DNA from: Thiomicrospira aerophila AL3
Lineage (GTDB): Bacteria > Pseudomonadota > Gammaproteobacteria > Thiomicrospirales > Thiomicrospiraceae
DNA: 64,000 bases
Direction: 5' to 3'
Assembly (NCBI RefSeq): GCF_000227665.2
Contig: NZ_CP007030.1
Span: 992,001-1,056,000 of the forward strand
Made by a program: the position numbers and the translations under genes. Below, in pieces: positions 28,534-37,258 of the stretch; the stretch's first letter is position 1; each line of letters opens with the position of its first letter. The notes beneath the pieces are model-generated. The model had not been told where the DNA came from, made no database searches, and worked only from the letters and a program-made list of their open reading frames with translations.

Positions 28534-30048
28534 TTAACGTAATCCTACGCGTTTTTTTCGATCACTGGAAGAGGGGATACCGAGCGCTTCACGATATTTT
28601 GCAATGGTACGACGCGCGACATTGATATCTTTTTCACTCAATAGCGCCATTAATTTATTATCACTAATGGGTTTTTTGGGGTCTTCTTGGCTAATCAATT
28701 CTTTAATATGCGCCTTAATCGCGACCGATGACTGATCCTCATTACCAAACTGGCTGACGCCACTGGAAAAGAAATATTTCAGTTCAAATACCCCGCGAGG
28801 GGTTTGAATATACTTTTGGCTGGTGGCACGTGAGATGGTCGATTCATGGAGTTCCAGTACCTCCGCAACTTCACGCAACACCAGCGGTTGCATCGCTTGT
28901 TCGCCTTCATCAAAAAACCGTTTTTGGCGCTCTACAATAAAATGGCCGACGCGCAATAGCGTCTCACCGCGATGATGGACGCTCTTAATTAAATTACGGG
29001 CTTCATTAAGCTGCTCTTTGATTTGTTTAATCGCATCTTGATCTTTTATATTGTCACTGAGATCAATGTAGGCTTGATTAACTTGCAAGTTAGGGAAGGC
29101 TTTCGTATTCAGCTCAACTAACCAGCCTTGTCCACGACGCTTTAAAATGAGGTCAGGCACAATCACTTCAGTTTCAGTATTAGCAAATTGGCGCCCAGGT
29201 CGGGGGTTAAGTGATTGAATTAAATTAAGTAAGGTTTCTAGCTGGTCATCTTCTAAACCATAGCTCTTTTTAATGCGTTTAAAGTCATGATAGGTCAACC
29301 AATCAAAATGACGTTGAATAAGTTGTGCAGCGGTCACGTGAAAAGGGGTCTGCTTTTGGGCTTTAAGCTGCAATAGTAAACATTCAGCCAGATCACGTGC
29401 GCCAACACCCGTGGGCTCAAATTGTTGGATAACGTTTAACACCGAATCTAAATCAGCCACCGTCAGCTGAGGTTCTTCTAATTGTGTTTGTAAGTTTAGC
29501 AACATGTCAGACAGGGGAGTGCGCAAATAACCTTCTTCATCAATTTCATCAATAAGATAAGACCCAATATAGGCAAGGGTGTCTGAGGGCCATTTATAAA
29601 TATCGGCTTGCCAAGTGAGATGGTCATGCAAGCTGGTATGCGCCGCGGTATAGTTTTCAGGCGCACTAAACTCATCCTGATCACGCGAGGCTTGACCAGT
29701 TGATTCGTGCGCTAATTGCCGGTCAGCATAAATATCTTCCCAAGCATAGTCGGTACCGAAAGCCTCTTCAGTTAGGGTGATATTATCTTGTAAATCAAGA
29801 TCAGCTGGCTCACCTTGCTCGGTTTCGTGCTGAGCTATGTCATCGTCATTTTCATGCTGATCTAGTACTTCGAAATCAATCGGTTCTTCCTCAGCTACCT
29901 CAAGCATAAAATTAGTCTCAAGTGTTGCTGCGATGGTTTGTTGCACTTCCAAAGCTGAATACTGCAAAATTTTAATTGATTGTTGCAACTGTGGCGTTAA
30001 CTTGAGCTGTTGGCCAATGTTTATTTGTAAACCTGGCATCATGGCCAT
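28534..30048 (-). CDS. rpoN: RNA polymerase sigma-54 factor
   Basis: The alternative sigma factor that reads GG-N10-GC promoters with AAA+ activators. 504 residues: the Gln-rich region I (INIGQQLKLTPQLQQSIKILQY), an acidic region II, the core-binding region, the HTH (LREVAEVLELHESTISRAT) and the C-terminal RpoN box ARRTIAKYREALGIPSSSDRKK. The usual ptsN/hpf neighbours are absent; a bicupin and a two-component system follow instead. A sigma-54 promoter occurs before the nas genes in this window. Confidence 0.97.
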   Translation of the reverse strand: MAMMPGLQINIGQQLKLTPQLQQSIKILQYSALEVQQTIAATLETNFMLEVAEEEPIDFEVLDQHENDDDIAQHETEQGEPADLDLQDNITLTEEAFGTDYAWEDIYADRQLAHESTGQASRDQDEFSAPENYTAAHTSLHDHLTWQADIYKWPSDTLAYIGSYLIDEIDEEGYLRTPLSDMLLNLQTQLEEPQLTVADLDSVLNVIQQFEPTGVGARDLAECLLLQLKAQKQTPFHVTAAQLIQRHFDWLTYHDFKRIKKSYGLEDDQLETLLNLIQSLNPRPGRQFANTETEVIVPDLILKRRGQGWLVELNTKAFPNLQVNQAYIDLSDNIKDQDAIKQIKEQLNEARNLIKSVHHRGETLLRVGHFIVERQKRFFDEGEQAMQPLVLREVAEVLELHESTISRATSQKYIQTPRGVFELKYFFSSGVSQFGNEDQSSVAIKAHIKELISQEDPKKPISDNKLMALLSEKDINVARRTIAKYREALGIPSSSDRKKRVGLR

Positions 30049-30203
30049 CTAATCGGTCTCCTCAGCAGAAGGTCAAACATTAAAATTTTTTGAACATTTT
30101 ACCAAGAACTGACCCAGTTTAGTTAAACTCGAAGGCAATTTAACGCAAGGGCCAAATTTAGAGCTATAATAAGTATTAAGTTGCAAACAATAAGGAGACC
30201 GCG

Positions 30204-30653
30204 ATGAGTGTAACCACGAAACAACAAGCTGCTGAGATGATCAACAATCTACCTGATAATGCCAATTGGGATGATGTGGTTAAAACGCTAATTAAACACC
30301 GTAAATTGAGCTTTGGTATGTCAGACGCGGAATTGTTAGCCGATGGTCAACTGACCGATGCCGAGGTTAGCGCGGTAGTGTCTAGACTAGAAACCAGTCG
30401 TAACTTGCAAGATGACATGCGCAGTACTAAGAGCTATAAACCGGGTAATGCGACGACTTTAGGGATGATTGCCGGTATTATTGCAATATTTTTTGCGTTT
30501 GTTATGCCACCGATATCTTGGATTGGTGCGGTATTGGCCGTTGTTGCCGGTGGTGTAGGCTTGTCACGCGGTGAGGACAAGGCTTGGATTCCATTATTGA
30601 TGGCATTTATTTCAGTCTTTGCCTACTTTGTTGTATTTAACCAGATGGGTTAG
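30204..30653 (+). CDS. Membrane protein of unknown function
   Basis: 149 residues: a soluble N-terminal half (1-75, KQQAAEMINNLPDNANWDDV reminiscent of short regulatory helices) and two or three membrane helices (about 82-105, 108-122 and 130-147). I do not recognise the family. A TATAAT at 30165-30170 and a strong AAGGAGA ribosome site precede the ATG. It is transcribed away from rpoN and ends at an intrinsic terminator. Confidence 0.65.
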   Translation: MSVTTKQQAAEMINNLPDNANWDDVVKTLIKHRKLSFGMSDAELLADGQLTDAEVSAVVSRLETSRNLQDDMRSTKSYKPGNATTLGMIAGIIAIFFAFVMPPISWIGAVLAVVAGGVGLSRGEDKAWIPLLMAFISVFAYFVVFNQMG

Positions 30654-30681
30654 TTGTTTAACAAAGCTAGTATTAAATTGT

Positions 30682-30713
30682 AAGCGGTTGTTGGTGTCAG
30701 CAACCGCTTTTTT
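30682..30713 (+). terminator. Intrinsic terminator, probably bidirectional
   Basis: AAGCGGTTG and CAACCGCTT flank a short loop, followed by a T-run on the plus strand. It lies between the convergent ends of the membrane-protein gene and xseB. Confidence 0.8.
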
Positions 30714-30781
30714 AAAACCAATCAATGTTCGCATAATGTATATTATGTTAAATTCAATATTTTATAATTGCATTCGCTATA

Positions 30782-31000
30782 TTACAGCTTGTCCTCTTGC
30801 TCAATTCGCTGACTGAGTGCCGCTTCTACGGCATCTAAGCGTGACTTACATAATTGATAAGCCTTACTCGCCTCATCGACCATCGGCACCAATTGATCAA
30901 TATCAACCGCATCTGACTGACTCAACTGCTGCGCAATCTCCTGTAAACGTGCATAGTTAGCTTTAAAACTTTGCGATTCGCTATTCGCTTTCATGGTCAT
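30782..31000 (-). CDS. xseB: Exodeoxyribonuclease VII small subunit
   Basis: 72 residues with the XseB pattern FKANYARLQEIAQQLSQSDAVDIDQLVPMVDEAS and a short C-terminal helix. Several XseB copies join one XseA to make exonuclease VII, which degrades single-stranded DNA from both ends. The start overlaps the xseA stop by 4 bases, so the stoichiometry may be set by coupling. Confidence 0.92.
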   Translation of the reverse strand: MTMKANSESQSFKANYARLQEIAQQLSQSDAVDIDQLVPMVDEASKAYQLCKSRLDAVEAALSQRIEQEDKL

Positions 31001-32571
31001 GATGACTCCTGATTATTGTGTGTGGTAATAACGCTGACGGCTCCATCAGCAAACTCAAGATTAAATTGACCGGCTTGCTGAGCGGCCTGTGCCGACAAAA
31101 TCGGCGCCCCCTGGATGGTTTTTGCCAACGCAAAACCTCGTTTAAGTTGTGTTTGTGGTCCCGCACTTAAAATAAACCCGATCCATTGCTGGCACGCTTG
31201 GCGCTGCAGGTTAATTTGCTGTTTCGCACCCTTAGTCACCTGTTGATTGAGTTCACTAAGGTGGGTTTTTAGTGGCTGAATCGGTCGCCAGGCCTGCTGA
31301 TGGATTTGGGTTATCTGGTAATCCAGCTGAATCCGTGCCGCGTTAATTTGACGCAAACTGGTGTGCTGAATTTGCTGATATAACGGACTTAATTGTTGTT
31401 GCCAATAACCGAGTTGTTGGGTTTGTTGAAATCGAAGTTGTTGTTTTAATTGCGCTAAATTTGCTTTTGCCTGCTGAAGTTGTAATAAGCTGGTTTGTTG
31501 AATCACTTGCCAGGCCTGGTTAGCCTGTTTGGCGGCCTGCACAAGTTGTTGGCTAATAGCTGCAATCACCTTACTAGGCGTATCAAAGCGGCGATTTGCC
31601 ACTTCATCTAAAATGGTGTTATCCCGCTCATGACCTATCCCCGTTAATACCGGCAAAGGCGCTTGTGCAATCAGACTGGCGAGTTTGAGGTGATTGAGTG
31701 GATTTAAATCCAATTTGGCCCCACCACCACGAATAATCACCAAAGCATCAAAGGCTTGAACATTATGTCGCGCGATGACGGCTTCAAAGGCAATCGCGAT
31801 TTCATCAGCGGCATTATCCCCTTGAAAGCCACTATAAAAATACACAAACTCACACAGCTGATGTTTGGCAAGATGATCCGCCTCAGCACGAAAATCTCCC
31901 AAACCTGCCGCTTTTGGCGGCGCAATCACCGCTACTCGAAAAAAATCACCAGGCCAAGCAAATCGCTTGTTTTGTTGATAGATGCCCTGCTTGATTAAGG
32001 CTTGTCTAATCGCAATCAAGTTGGCTTCGATGGCGCCTAGTGTAAAGCTGGGGTCAATGCCCACAATCACCAGCGAAAAACCAAAGCGCTCATGAAAATT
32101 CACCTGCACCTGCACCAAGACTTGTTGACCATCCGCTAAGGCACTGCCGGTGACCTGTTCAAAGGACGCCAGTAATGATTCAGCTTGCGATGCCCAAATC
32201 ATCGCGCGACAACTGGCTAGGGTTTGTCCTTGGTCATTATTTTCACTTAGCTCCAGATACCAATGCCCTCTTCGCTCAGACAAATTGGCAATTTCTGCTT
32301 TGACCCAAAGCGTCTGACTAAAGGCTTGCAGCAATCGTTGCTGCACTTGACGCAACAGCTCACTGAGACTCAGTGCGGATTGCTCACCTGCATCACTAGT
32401 TGCATCAACCTGTGCAACAGCGTGCAGTTCTGCAGGCAACCAAGCTTGAAAGGGGGTTAAATCAAGCTGATCGGCATCAGGCAGATACCACTTTTTTTTC
32501 AATGGGTCCCAGCGCGCACCCAGGGCTTTCGCTTGTTCTTTTTGGGCAAAAGGCACTTCAAGATACTGCAC
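30997..32571 (-). CDS. xseA: Exodeoxyribonuclease VII large subunit with N-terminal DUF5710 domain
   Basis: Catalytic subunit of exonuclease VII. After an N-terminal block of about 45 residues (YLEVPFAQKEQAKALGARWD, then KKKWYLP) that matches DUF5710, the normal XseA starts: OB fold (LWVKAEIANLSERRGHWYLEL), catalytic core (VIIRGGGAKLDL, GIGHERDNTILDEVANRRFDTPSKV) and a long coiled coil. Total length about 524 residues against about 450 usual. I place the start at the GTG at 32571: an AGGAGG site lies 6 bases before it, inside the end of dusA, giving a 14-base overlap. Confidence 0.92.
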   Translation of the reverse strand: MQYLEVPFAQKEQAKALGARWDPLKKKWYLPDADQLDLTPFQAWLPAELHAVAQVDATSDAGEQSALSLSELLRQVQQRLLQAFSQTLWVKAEIANLSERRGHWYLELSENNDQGQTLASCRAMIWASQAESLLASFEQVTGSALADGQQVLVQVQVNFHERFGFSLVIVGIDPSFTLGAIEANLIAIRQALIKQGIYQQNKRFAWPGDFFRVAVIAPPKAAGLGDFRAEADHLAKHQLCEFVYFYSGFQGDNAADEIAIAFEAVIARHNVQAFDALVIIRGGGAKLDLNPLNHLKLASLIAQAPLPVLTGIGHERDNTILDEVANRRFDTPSKVIAAISQQLVQAAKQANQAWQVIQQTSLLQLQQAKANLAQLKQQLRFQQTQQLGYWQQQLSPLYQQIQHTSLRQINAARIQLDYQITQIHQQAWRPIQPLKTHLSELNQQVTKGAKQQINLQRQACQQWIGFILSAGPQTQLKRGFALAKTIQGAPILSAQAAQQAGQFNLEFADGAVSVITTHNNQESS

Positions 32572-33613
32572 GACGTGCCTCCTGCTCAGCCATACGCTGG
32601 GTTTCAATCAGCACGCGTTGATACGCGTTTTGCAATACTTCAATGCCGGCTTCCGCTAAGCAGGCCTGCTCAGATAAGGCACGTCGCCATAAACGCCCTC
32701 CCGGACAGCCATGAAACAAGCCCATCATGTGGCGGGTAATATGGCTTAAACGCCCACCCGCTTGCAAATGTGCTTCAATGTAGGGATAGATGGCCTCTAA
32801 CACCTCAGCGCGACTAATCGCGGGTTTGGGATCAGCATAAAATAGCCCATCAACCTCGGCTAATAAGTAGGGGTTTTCATAAATAGCGCGTCCCATCATT
32901 ACCCCATCCACTGCCGGCAAATTGTCATAGGTCGATAAATGGCTTTTGGCATCAACGAGGGTTTTTAAGCCACCATTAATGCTAATGGCTAAATCAGCAA
33001 AATCGGCTTTAATTTGATGCACCCACGCATAATTAAGCGGCGGCACATCTCGGTTTTCCTTTGGTGACAAACCTTGCAGCCAGGCTTTACGCGCATGGAT
33101 CACCACGCCATCGACCCCCGCTTTCACCAGGCCTGCTATAAAGTCAGCGAGGGTTTGATAATCCTCTTGATCATCAATACCAATGCGACATTTTACCGTT
33201 ACAGGAATGGTAACCGCGGCTTTCATCGCGGCAACACTATCCGCAACGAGTTGTGGGTGCGCCATTAAGCAGGCACCAATTAAATTATTTTGCACGCGAT
33301 CACTCGGGCAGCCAACATTAAGATTAATTTCATTATAGCCCCACTCCTCGCCAAGCCTCGCGCACTGCGCCAATTCAGTGGCTTTAGACCCGCCCAGCTG
33401 CAACACCACCGGACTATCCGCTGGATCACGGCCAATAAACCGAGGTAGGTTGTTGCCATACATCATCGCACCGGTCGTGACCATTTCAGAATAGAGCCAG
33501 GCCTGCTGAGTCATTAAACGATGAAAATACCGACAATGTCGGTCAGTCCAATCTAGCATCGGCGCCACTGAAAAACCGCTGGCACTGTTTAAATATAAAG
33601 ATGATGAATCCAA
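32558..33613 (-). CDS. dusA: tRNA-dihydrouridine(20/20a) synthase
   Basis: An FMN enzyme that reduces U20/U20a in tRNA D-loops. 351 residues (E. coli 345): FSVAPMLDWTDRHCRYFHR, LQLGGSKATELAQCA, NLNVGCPSDRVQNN with the catalytic Cys, VTVKCRIGID and SINGGLKTL. DusA features such as LSPKENRDVPPL are present. The AGGAGG ribosome site of xseA lies within its last codons. Three CAGGCCTG palindromes fall inside (32661, 33128, 33498). Confidence 0.95.
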   Translation of the reverse strand: MDSSSLYLNSASGFSVAPMLDWTDRHCRYFHRLMTQQAWLYSEMVTTGAMMYGNNLPRFIGRDPADSPVVLQLGGSKATELAQCARLGEEWGYNEINLNVGCPSDRVQNNLIGACLMAHPQLVADSVAAMKAAVTIPVTVKCRIGIDDQEDYQTLADFIAGLVKAGVDGVVIHARKAWLQGLSPKENRDVPPLNYAWVHQIKADFADLAISINGGLKTLVDAKSHLSTYDNLPAVDGVMMGRAIYENPYLLAEVDGLFYADPKPAISRAEVLEAIYPYIEAHLQAGGRLSHITRHMMGLFHGCPGGRLWRRALSEQACLAEAGIEVLQNAYQRVLIETQRMAEQEARRAVS

Positions 33614-33765
33614 AAATCTCTCACATTTTATATGTCTTAAAAATTAGCTTTATTATAAACAACTTAAACGAGCATAAAAGACGACTATTACGCGTTTTTG
33701 TCGCCATTGCTGGCTGGGAGTTCGTATAATAACGACAATTTAAACCCGAGTAATTGAGTAGGTTA

Positions 33766-34062
33766 ATGCGACCACACCGTTTTGACAGCATTCAATACGA
33801 CTTTAGCCAGCTGGCCAACCAACTCACTTTTGACGAATTAATGGCGCAGCTGCCAGAAATTCTGACCCGTGATTTGAACGATAACCTCTGCGTATGCAAT
33901 AGCATTGCCAAAAAACGCGTCATTCAAGCCATGTACGAAGGCGCCGGCTCCATGGCGCAAATTCGTGAAGCCTGTATGGCTGGCGACGGCACAGGCTGCT
34001 GCAAATTACAGCTTAAACACCTACTCGATGCGATTCAAAAAATTGACAAAAGTAACCCATAA
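33766..34062 (+). CDS. BFD-like [2Fe-2S] protein
   Basis: 98 residues ending in a BFD-like fold: LCVCNSIAKKRVIQAMYEGAGS and REACMAGDGTGCCKLQLKHLL. Canonical BFD domains use CxC plus CxxC; here Cys42 and Cys44 are present but the second pair reads Cys78-Cys79 and the usual fourth Cys is Leu81, so cluster ligation must differ or be lost. It is the first gene of an operon with an RNase J-like protein (3 bases apart) and a flavodoxin. A TTG 12 bases upstream could also start translation. Confidence 0.65.
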   Translation: MRPHRFDSIQYDFSQLANQLTFDELMAQLPEILTRDLNDNLCVCNSIAKKRVIQAMYEGAGSMAQIREACMAGDGTGCCKLQLKHLLDAIQKIDKSNP

Positions 34063-34065
34063 CCC

Positions 34066-35436
34066 ATGAACAATAGCACACCCTTGCTGCAACTACCGAT
34101 TCCCAACTCACGCGATTTTTGGTGTCTACCGCTAGGCGGTGTCGGTGAAATTGGTCAAAATATGATGCTTTATGCCCATGATGGCCAGTATTTAATGGTC
34201 GATTGCGGCCTGGGTTTTGAGCCCATTCCCGGTTCCACGATGCAGTTTCAGCGCGTCATAGCCAACCCTGCCCCGCTGATGCCGTTTGTGAGCAAACTCA
34301 GCGCCATTGTGATTACCCATGGTCATGAAGACCATATTGGCGCCTTGGTACATTTGTGGCCTAAGCTGCGCAAGCCTATCTATGCCAGCCCGTTTGCGAT
34401 GGCACTGATTCGCCGCAAATTTGCCGAAGCCGAGTTACTTGATAAGGTAGAACTTATTACGGTATTACCACATCAGCTGTATCAAATCGGCTCCTTTCAA
34501 GTTAATTGGATTCAGGTGACCCACTCTATTCCGCAATCGCACAGTTTGTTGATTAGTACGTCGCTGGGCTATGTGCTTCATACCGGCGACTGGAAAATCG
34601 ATACCCAACCCTTGGTAGATAAACCCTTTAATTTAAGCGCATTTAAAGACCTAGCCGGTGAACACTTATTAGCGGTGGTAGCCGACTCGACCAATGCCAT
34701 CAAACCCGGCCATACCCCCTCAGAAAGTGCCTGTTACCCGGACTTATTAAAACTGGTTCAAAACCAACCAGGACGCGTAGTGGTCAGTTGTTTTAGTAGC
34801 AACATTGCGCGATTAATCACCCTCGCCCGCGTAGCCAAAGCCAGTGGTCGCTATTTAGCCTTGGCTGGACGCGCATTAGAAAATATGGTCGCCACCGCGC
34901 GTCAACTCGGTTATTGGCCGAGTGACTATCAACCGATTGCGCTCAAAGATTTAGGCTATTTACCCAAGGATGAGGTGTTGTTGGTGACCACGGGGTCGCA
35001 AGGTGAGCCTAATGCGGGTTTATGGCGATTAGCCAAGCAGCAACATCGTTTTTTAGAGTTAGATCCAGGCGACACGGTCATTTTTAGCGCGATACGCATT
35101 CCGGATAACCTCACCCGAATTCGTCAGTTGGAGCGGGCACTGATTCGTTTACAACTGACCGTGATTCATGCCGAAGATCATCCTGAGCTGCATCTACATG
35201 TTTCGGGTCATCCACGCCAAGGCGATATCATTAAGCTTTACGAAGCGCTGCAACCACCGTTATTAATTCCTGTGCACGGTGAGCCAGCACATTTAGCCGC
35301 TCATACCGACTTAGCGACCAATATGGGCATCAAGGTGTTATCCGGTGAAAATGGGGATCTGTTTCGCTTCAAACCTTTTGTCAGTTTAGAGAAACACAAG
35401 GTCAATACCGGTGTGCTTATTATGGATGATGACTAA
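34066..35436 (+). CDS. Ribonuclease J-like metallo-beta-lactamase/beta-CASP protein
   Basis: 456 residues with RNase J landmarks: LPLGGVGEIGQNMMLY, the metal motif VITHGHEDHIGALVHL, HTGDWKID, GSQGEPNAG, VIFSAIRIPDN, and VSGHPRQGDI with IPVHGEPAHL at the end. RNase J degrades and matures RNA from 5' ends and is patchy in gammaproteobacteria. The protein is about 100 residues shorter than Bacillus RNase J and lacks its C-terminal domain. It is coupled to the flavodoxin gene (stop/start overlap TAATG). Confidence 0.8.
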   Translation: MNNSTPLLQLPIPNSRDFWCLPLGGVGEIGQNMMLYAHDGQYLMVDCGLGFEPIPGSTMQFQRVIANPAPLMPFVSKLSAIVITHGHEDHIGALVHLWPKLRKPIYASPFAMALIRRKFAEAELLDKVELITVLPHQLYQIGSFQVNWIQVTHSIPQSHSLLISTSLGYVLHTGDWKIDTQPLVDKPFNLSAFKDLAGEHLLAVVADSTNAIKPGHTPSESACYPDLLKLVQNQPGRVVVSCFSSNIARLITLARVAKASGRYLALAGRALENMVATARQLGYWPSDYQPIALKDLGYLPKDEVLLVTTGSQGEPNAGLWRLAKQQHRFLELDPGDTVIFSAIRIPDNLTRIRQLERALIRLQLTVIHAEDHPELHLHVSGHPRQGDIIKLYEALQPPLLIPVHGEPAHLAAHTDLATNMGIKVLSGENGDLFRFKPFVSLEKHKVNTGVLIMDDD

Positions 35437-35936
35437 TGTTTAATTGGCTAAAAGCCCCTTTTCAGTCAACCACGCCGGTTTTAAAACCGGCTTTAGCAGG
35501 TCTGCAACAAGCGGATTGGCTCATCCTCTACGCTTCGCAATCGGGTAAAGCCAAACGCCTCGCCCATCAAACGGCAGAACAGCTCGCGCCCGCCCAAGTT
35601 AAGGTACTAAGTTTAGGTGAGCTAAATCCAGCTGACTTGGTATTTTTTAAACAGATATTATTTGTGGTCGCCACCTTTGGTGATGGCCGCGCCCCTGATG
35701 CCGCCTTATCCTTTGCCAAAAAAATGTCGAAAACAAAAGTTGATTTAACCCAGCTAAACTTTGGCTTATTAGGTCTAGGCAATCGTCAATATGACGTATT
35801 TTGTGCATTCGGCAAAGCGCTGAATCAATGGCTTTTAGACCATCACGCCCAACCCCTGTTTGATGCGGTTTGGGTCGACCAAATGGATCAAGCGGCGATC
35901 ACGACATGGTACAAATTGGTGCAAAGTGCGATTTAA
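35436..35936 (+). CDS. Flavodoxin-domain protein
   Basis: 166 residues. A flavodoxin-like domain starts near residue 28: ILYASQSGKAKRLAHQTAEQL (FMN phosphate loop), VVATFGDGRAPDAA (first ring loop) and LLGLGNRQYDVFCAFGKAL (second). The pattern is that of the FMN domains of sulfite reductase and P450 reductases rather than long-chain flavodoxins. Its start overlaps the RNase J-like gene. The partner of electron transfer is not evident; the BFD-like protein of the same operon is a candidate. Confidence 0.8.
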   Translation: MFNWLKAPFQSTTPVLKPALAGLQQADWLILYASQSGKAKRLAHQTAEQLAPAQVKVLSLGELNPADLVFFKQILFVVATFGDGRAPDAALSFAKKMSKTKVDLTQLNFGLLGLGNRQYDVFCAFGKALNQWLLDHHAQPLFDAVWVDQMDQAAITTWYKLVQSAI

Positions 35937-36068
35937 TTTAAAAAATTCTGAACTAAAAGCCAACTAGATCTAAAGAATGCAAAATAAGATTATGAAATAT
36001 AATATTAATTACATACCATGCTCAATTATTGCTTCTAATTAACTTATTTTTTGTAGACAACTATTAAT

Positions 36069-37253
36069 ATGAAAATCAACTCCCATTACCAACCCATTGT
36101 AAGTCTTGCTCATCAACGCGTTGTCGGTTATGAAGCACTCCTTAGAGCACAGAATAATCAGGGACAAACCTGCTCCCCTCTAGAAGCCTTTCTTTTAGCT
36201 GAAACCGAAAACAGGGTAGCCAAATTTGACCGCGAATGTCTTATTAATCATGTTAATAAATTTAAAAAACTCCACACAATGGATCAATGGTTATTCGTCA
36301 ACCTAAACAGTGTCTCGATTAATCCTAAAAACCTTAGAGAAAAGCTGGTTTTAGAACATCTAAAAACGCTTAATATGCAGCCACAAAATATTGTGTTAGA
36401 AATCCTAGAGGATGCCGCTAAGAGTACCAGTCAACTTAAAGAATTTGTCGATTTTTATCGCTCACTGGGTTTTTTGATCGCCATTGATGATTTTGGCACG
36501 GGCCATTCAAATTTTGACCGGATTTGGGAGCTCAAACCTAATATAGTCAAGCTTGATCGTTCGATGTTAGCAAATGCAAGAGGCGATAACGCTCGCTTAC
36601 GTTGGCTTGGTCGCTGTGTAGATCTGCTCCGAGAAACGGGCGCACTCATAACAATTGAAGGTGTCGAAACCCAGGCTGATGCGTTAATTGCATTAGATGC
36701 AGATGTTGACTTAGCCCAAGGGTATTTCTTTGCCAAACCCAATCCTCATGGCGAGTACGATTCATCTTGGTTACGCAATGAATTACAAATGCTGCACCAT
36801 CGTAGCTTGTTTGACCAAACCGAACGCAACCGCGGACAAACACAAAAAAAACTCGTTCTAAAAAACATGCTTATTGAAGCGTCAAAAGCCATCGCACAAG
36901 GCATTGATTTTAAACAAGCGACCCATGAGCTGTTGCAACACCATGCTGTTGAAAGAATCTATTTGTTAAATAGTGATGGTGTTCAAATTGTAGAAAGCTT
37001 AATACCTGAGCACCTAGCAAGTATGGTGAAAGCTTACGCGCCTTTAAGTCGCAGCGATGGTGCATTATGGGCGCGACGCGCTTATTTTCGTAATGCGATG
37101 GAACATCCTGACCAGGTGCAAATATCTACTGCTTACATAGGTCTACCTAATGCCAGTCTTAACATTACCTTTTCAAAGGTGTTAACGCGGATTTTTTCAG
37201 CCGAAAAAAATGTGTTATGCGTAGATGTGTCTGCGAGCTTTTTAAACTCATAA
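36069..37253 (+). CDS. EAL-domain cyclic-di-GMP phosphodiesterase with C-terminal sensory domain
   Basis: 394 residues. The EAL domain (about 1-240) keeps the metal and catalytic residues: YEALLR, the Glu in VLEILED, IDDFGTGHSN, IVKLDRSML, IEGVET and LAQGYFFAKP. A linking helix and a C-terminal domain of about 120 residues (AVERIYLLNSDGVQIVESL, then ISTAYIGLP) look like a PAS/Cache-type sensor, the plan of Bacillus YkuI. It should degrade c-di-GMP. A lone gene after a 132-base gap; a TATAAT lies at 35998-36003. Confidence 0.85.
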   Translation: MKINSHYQPIVSLAHQRVVGYEALLRAQNNQGQTCSPLEAFLLAETENRVAKFDRECLINHVNKFKKLHTMDQWLFVNLNSVSINPKNLREKLVLEHLKTLNMQPQNIVLEILEDAAKSTSQLKEFVDFYRSLGFLIAIDDFGTGHSNFDRIWELKPNIVKLDRSMLANARGDNARLRWLGRCVDLLRETGALITIEGVETQADALIALDADVDLAQGYFFAKPNPHGEYDSSWLRNELQMLHHRSLFDQTERNRGQTQKKLVLKNMLIEASKAIAQGIDFKQATHELLQHHAVERIYLLNSDGVQIVESLIPEHLASMVKAYAPLSRSDGALWARRAYFRNAMEHPDQVQISTAYIGLPNASLNITFSKVLTRIFSAEKNVLCVDVSASFLNS

Positions 37254-37258
37254 AAATA

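Noticed and set aside
34066-35936. Split flavodiiron (NO/O2 reductase) protein
   Set aside because: The MBL protein has beta-CASP RNase J motifs (GSQGEPN, VSGHPRQGD) rather than the diiron ligand set of flavodiiron proteins.
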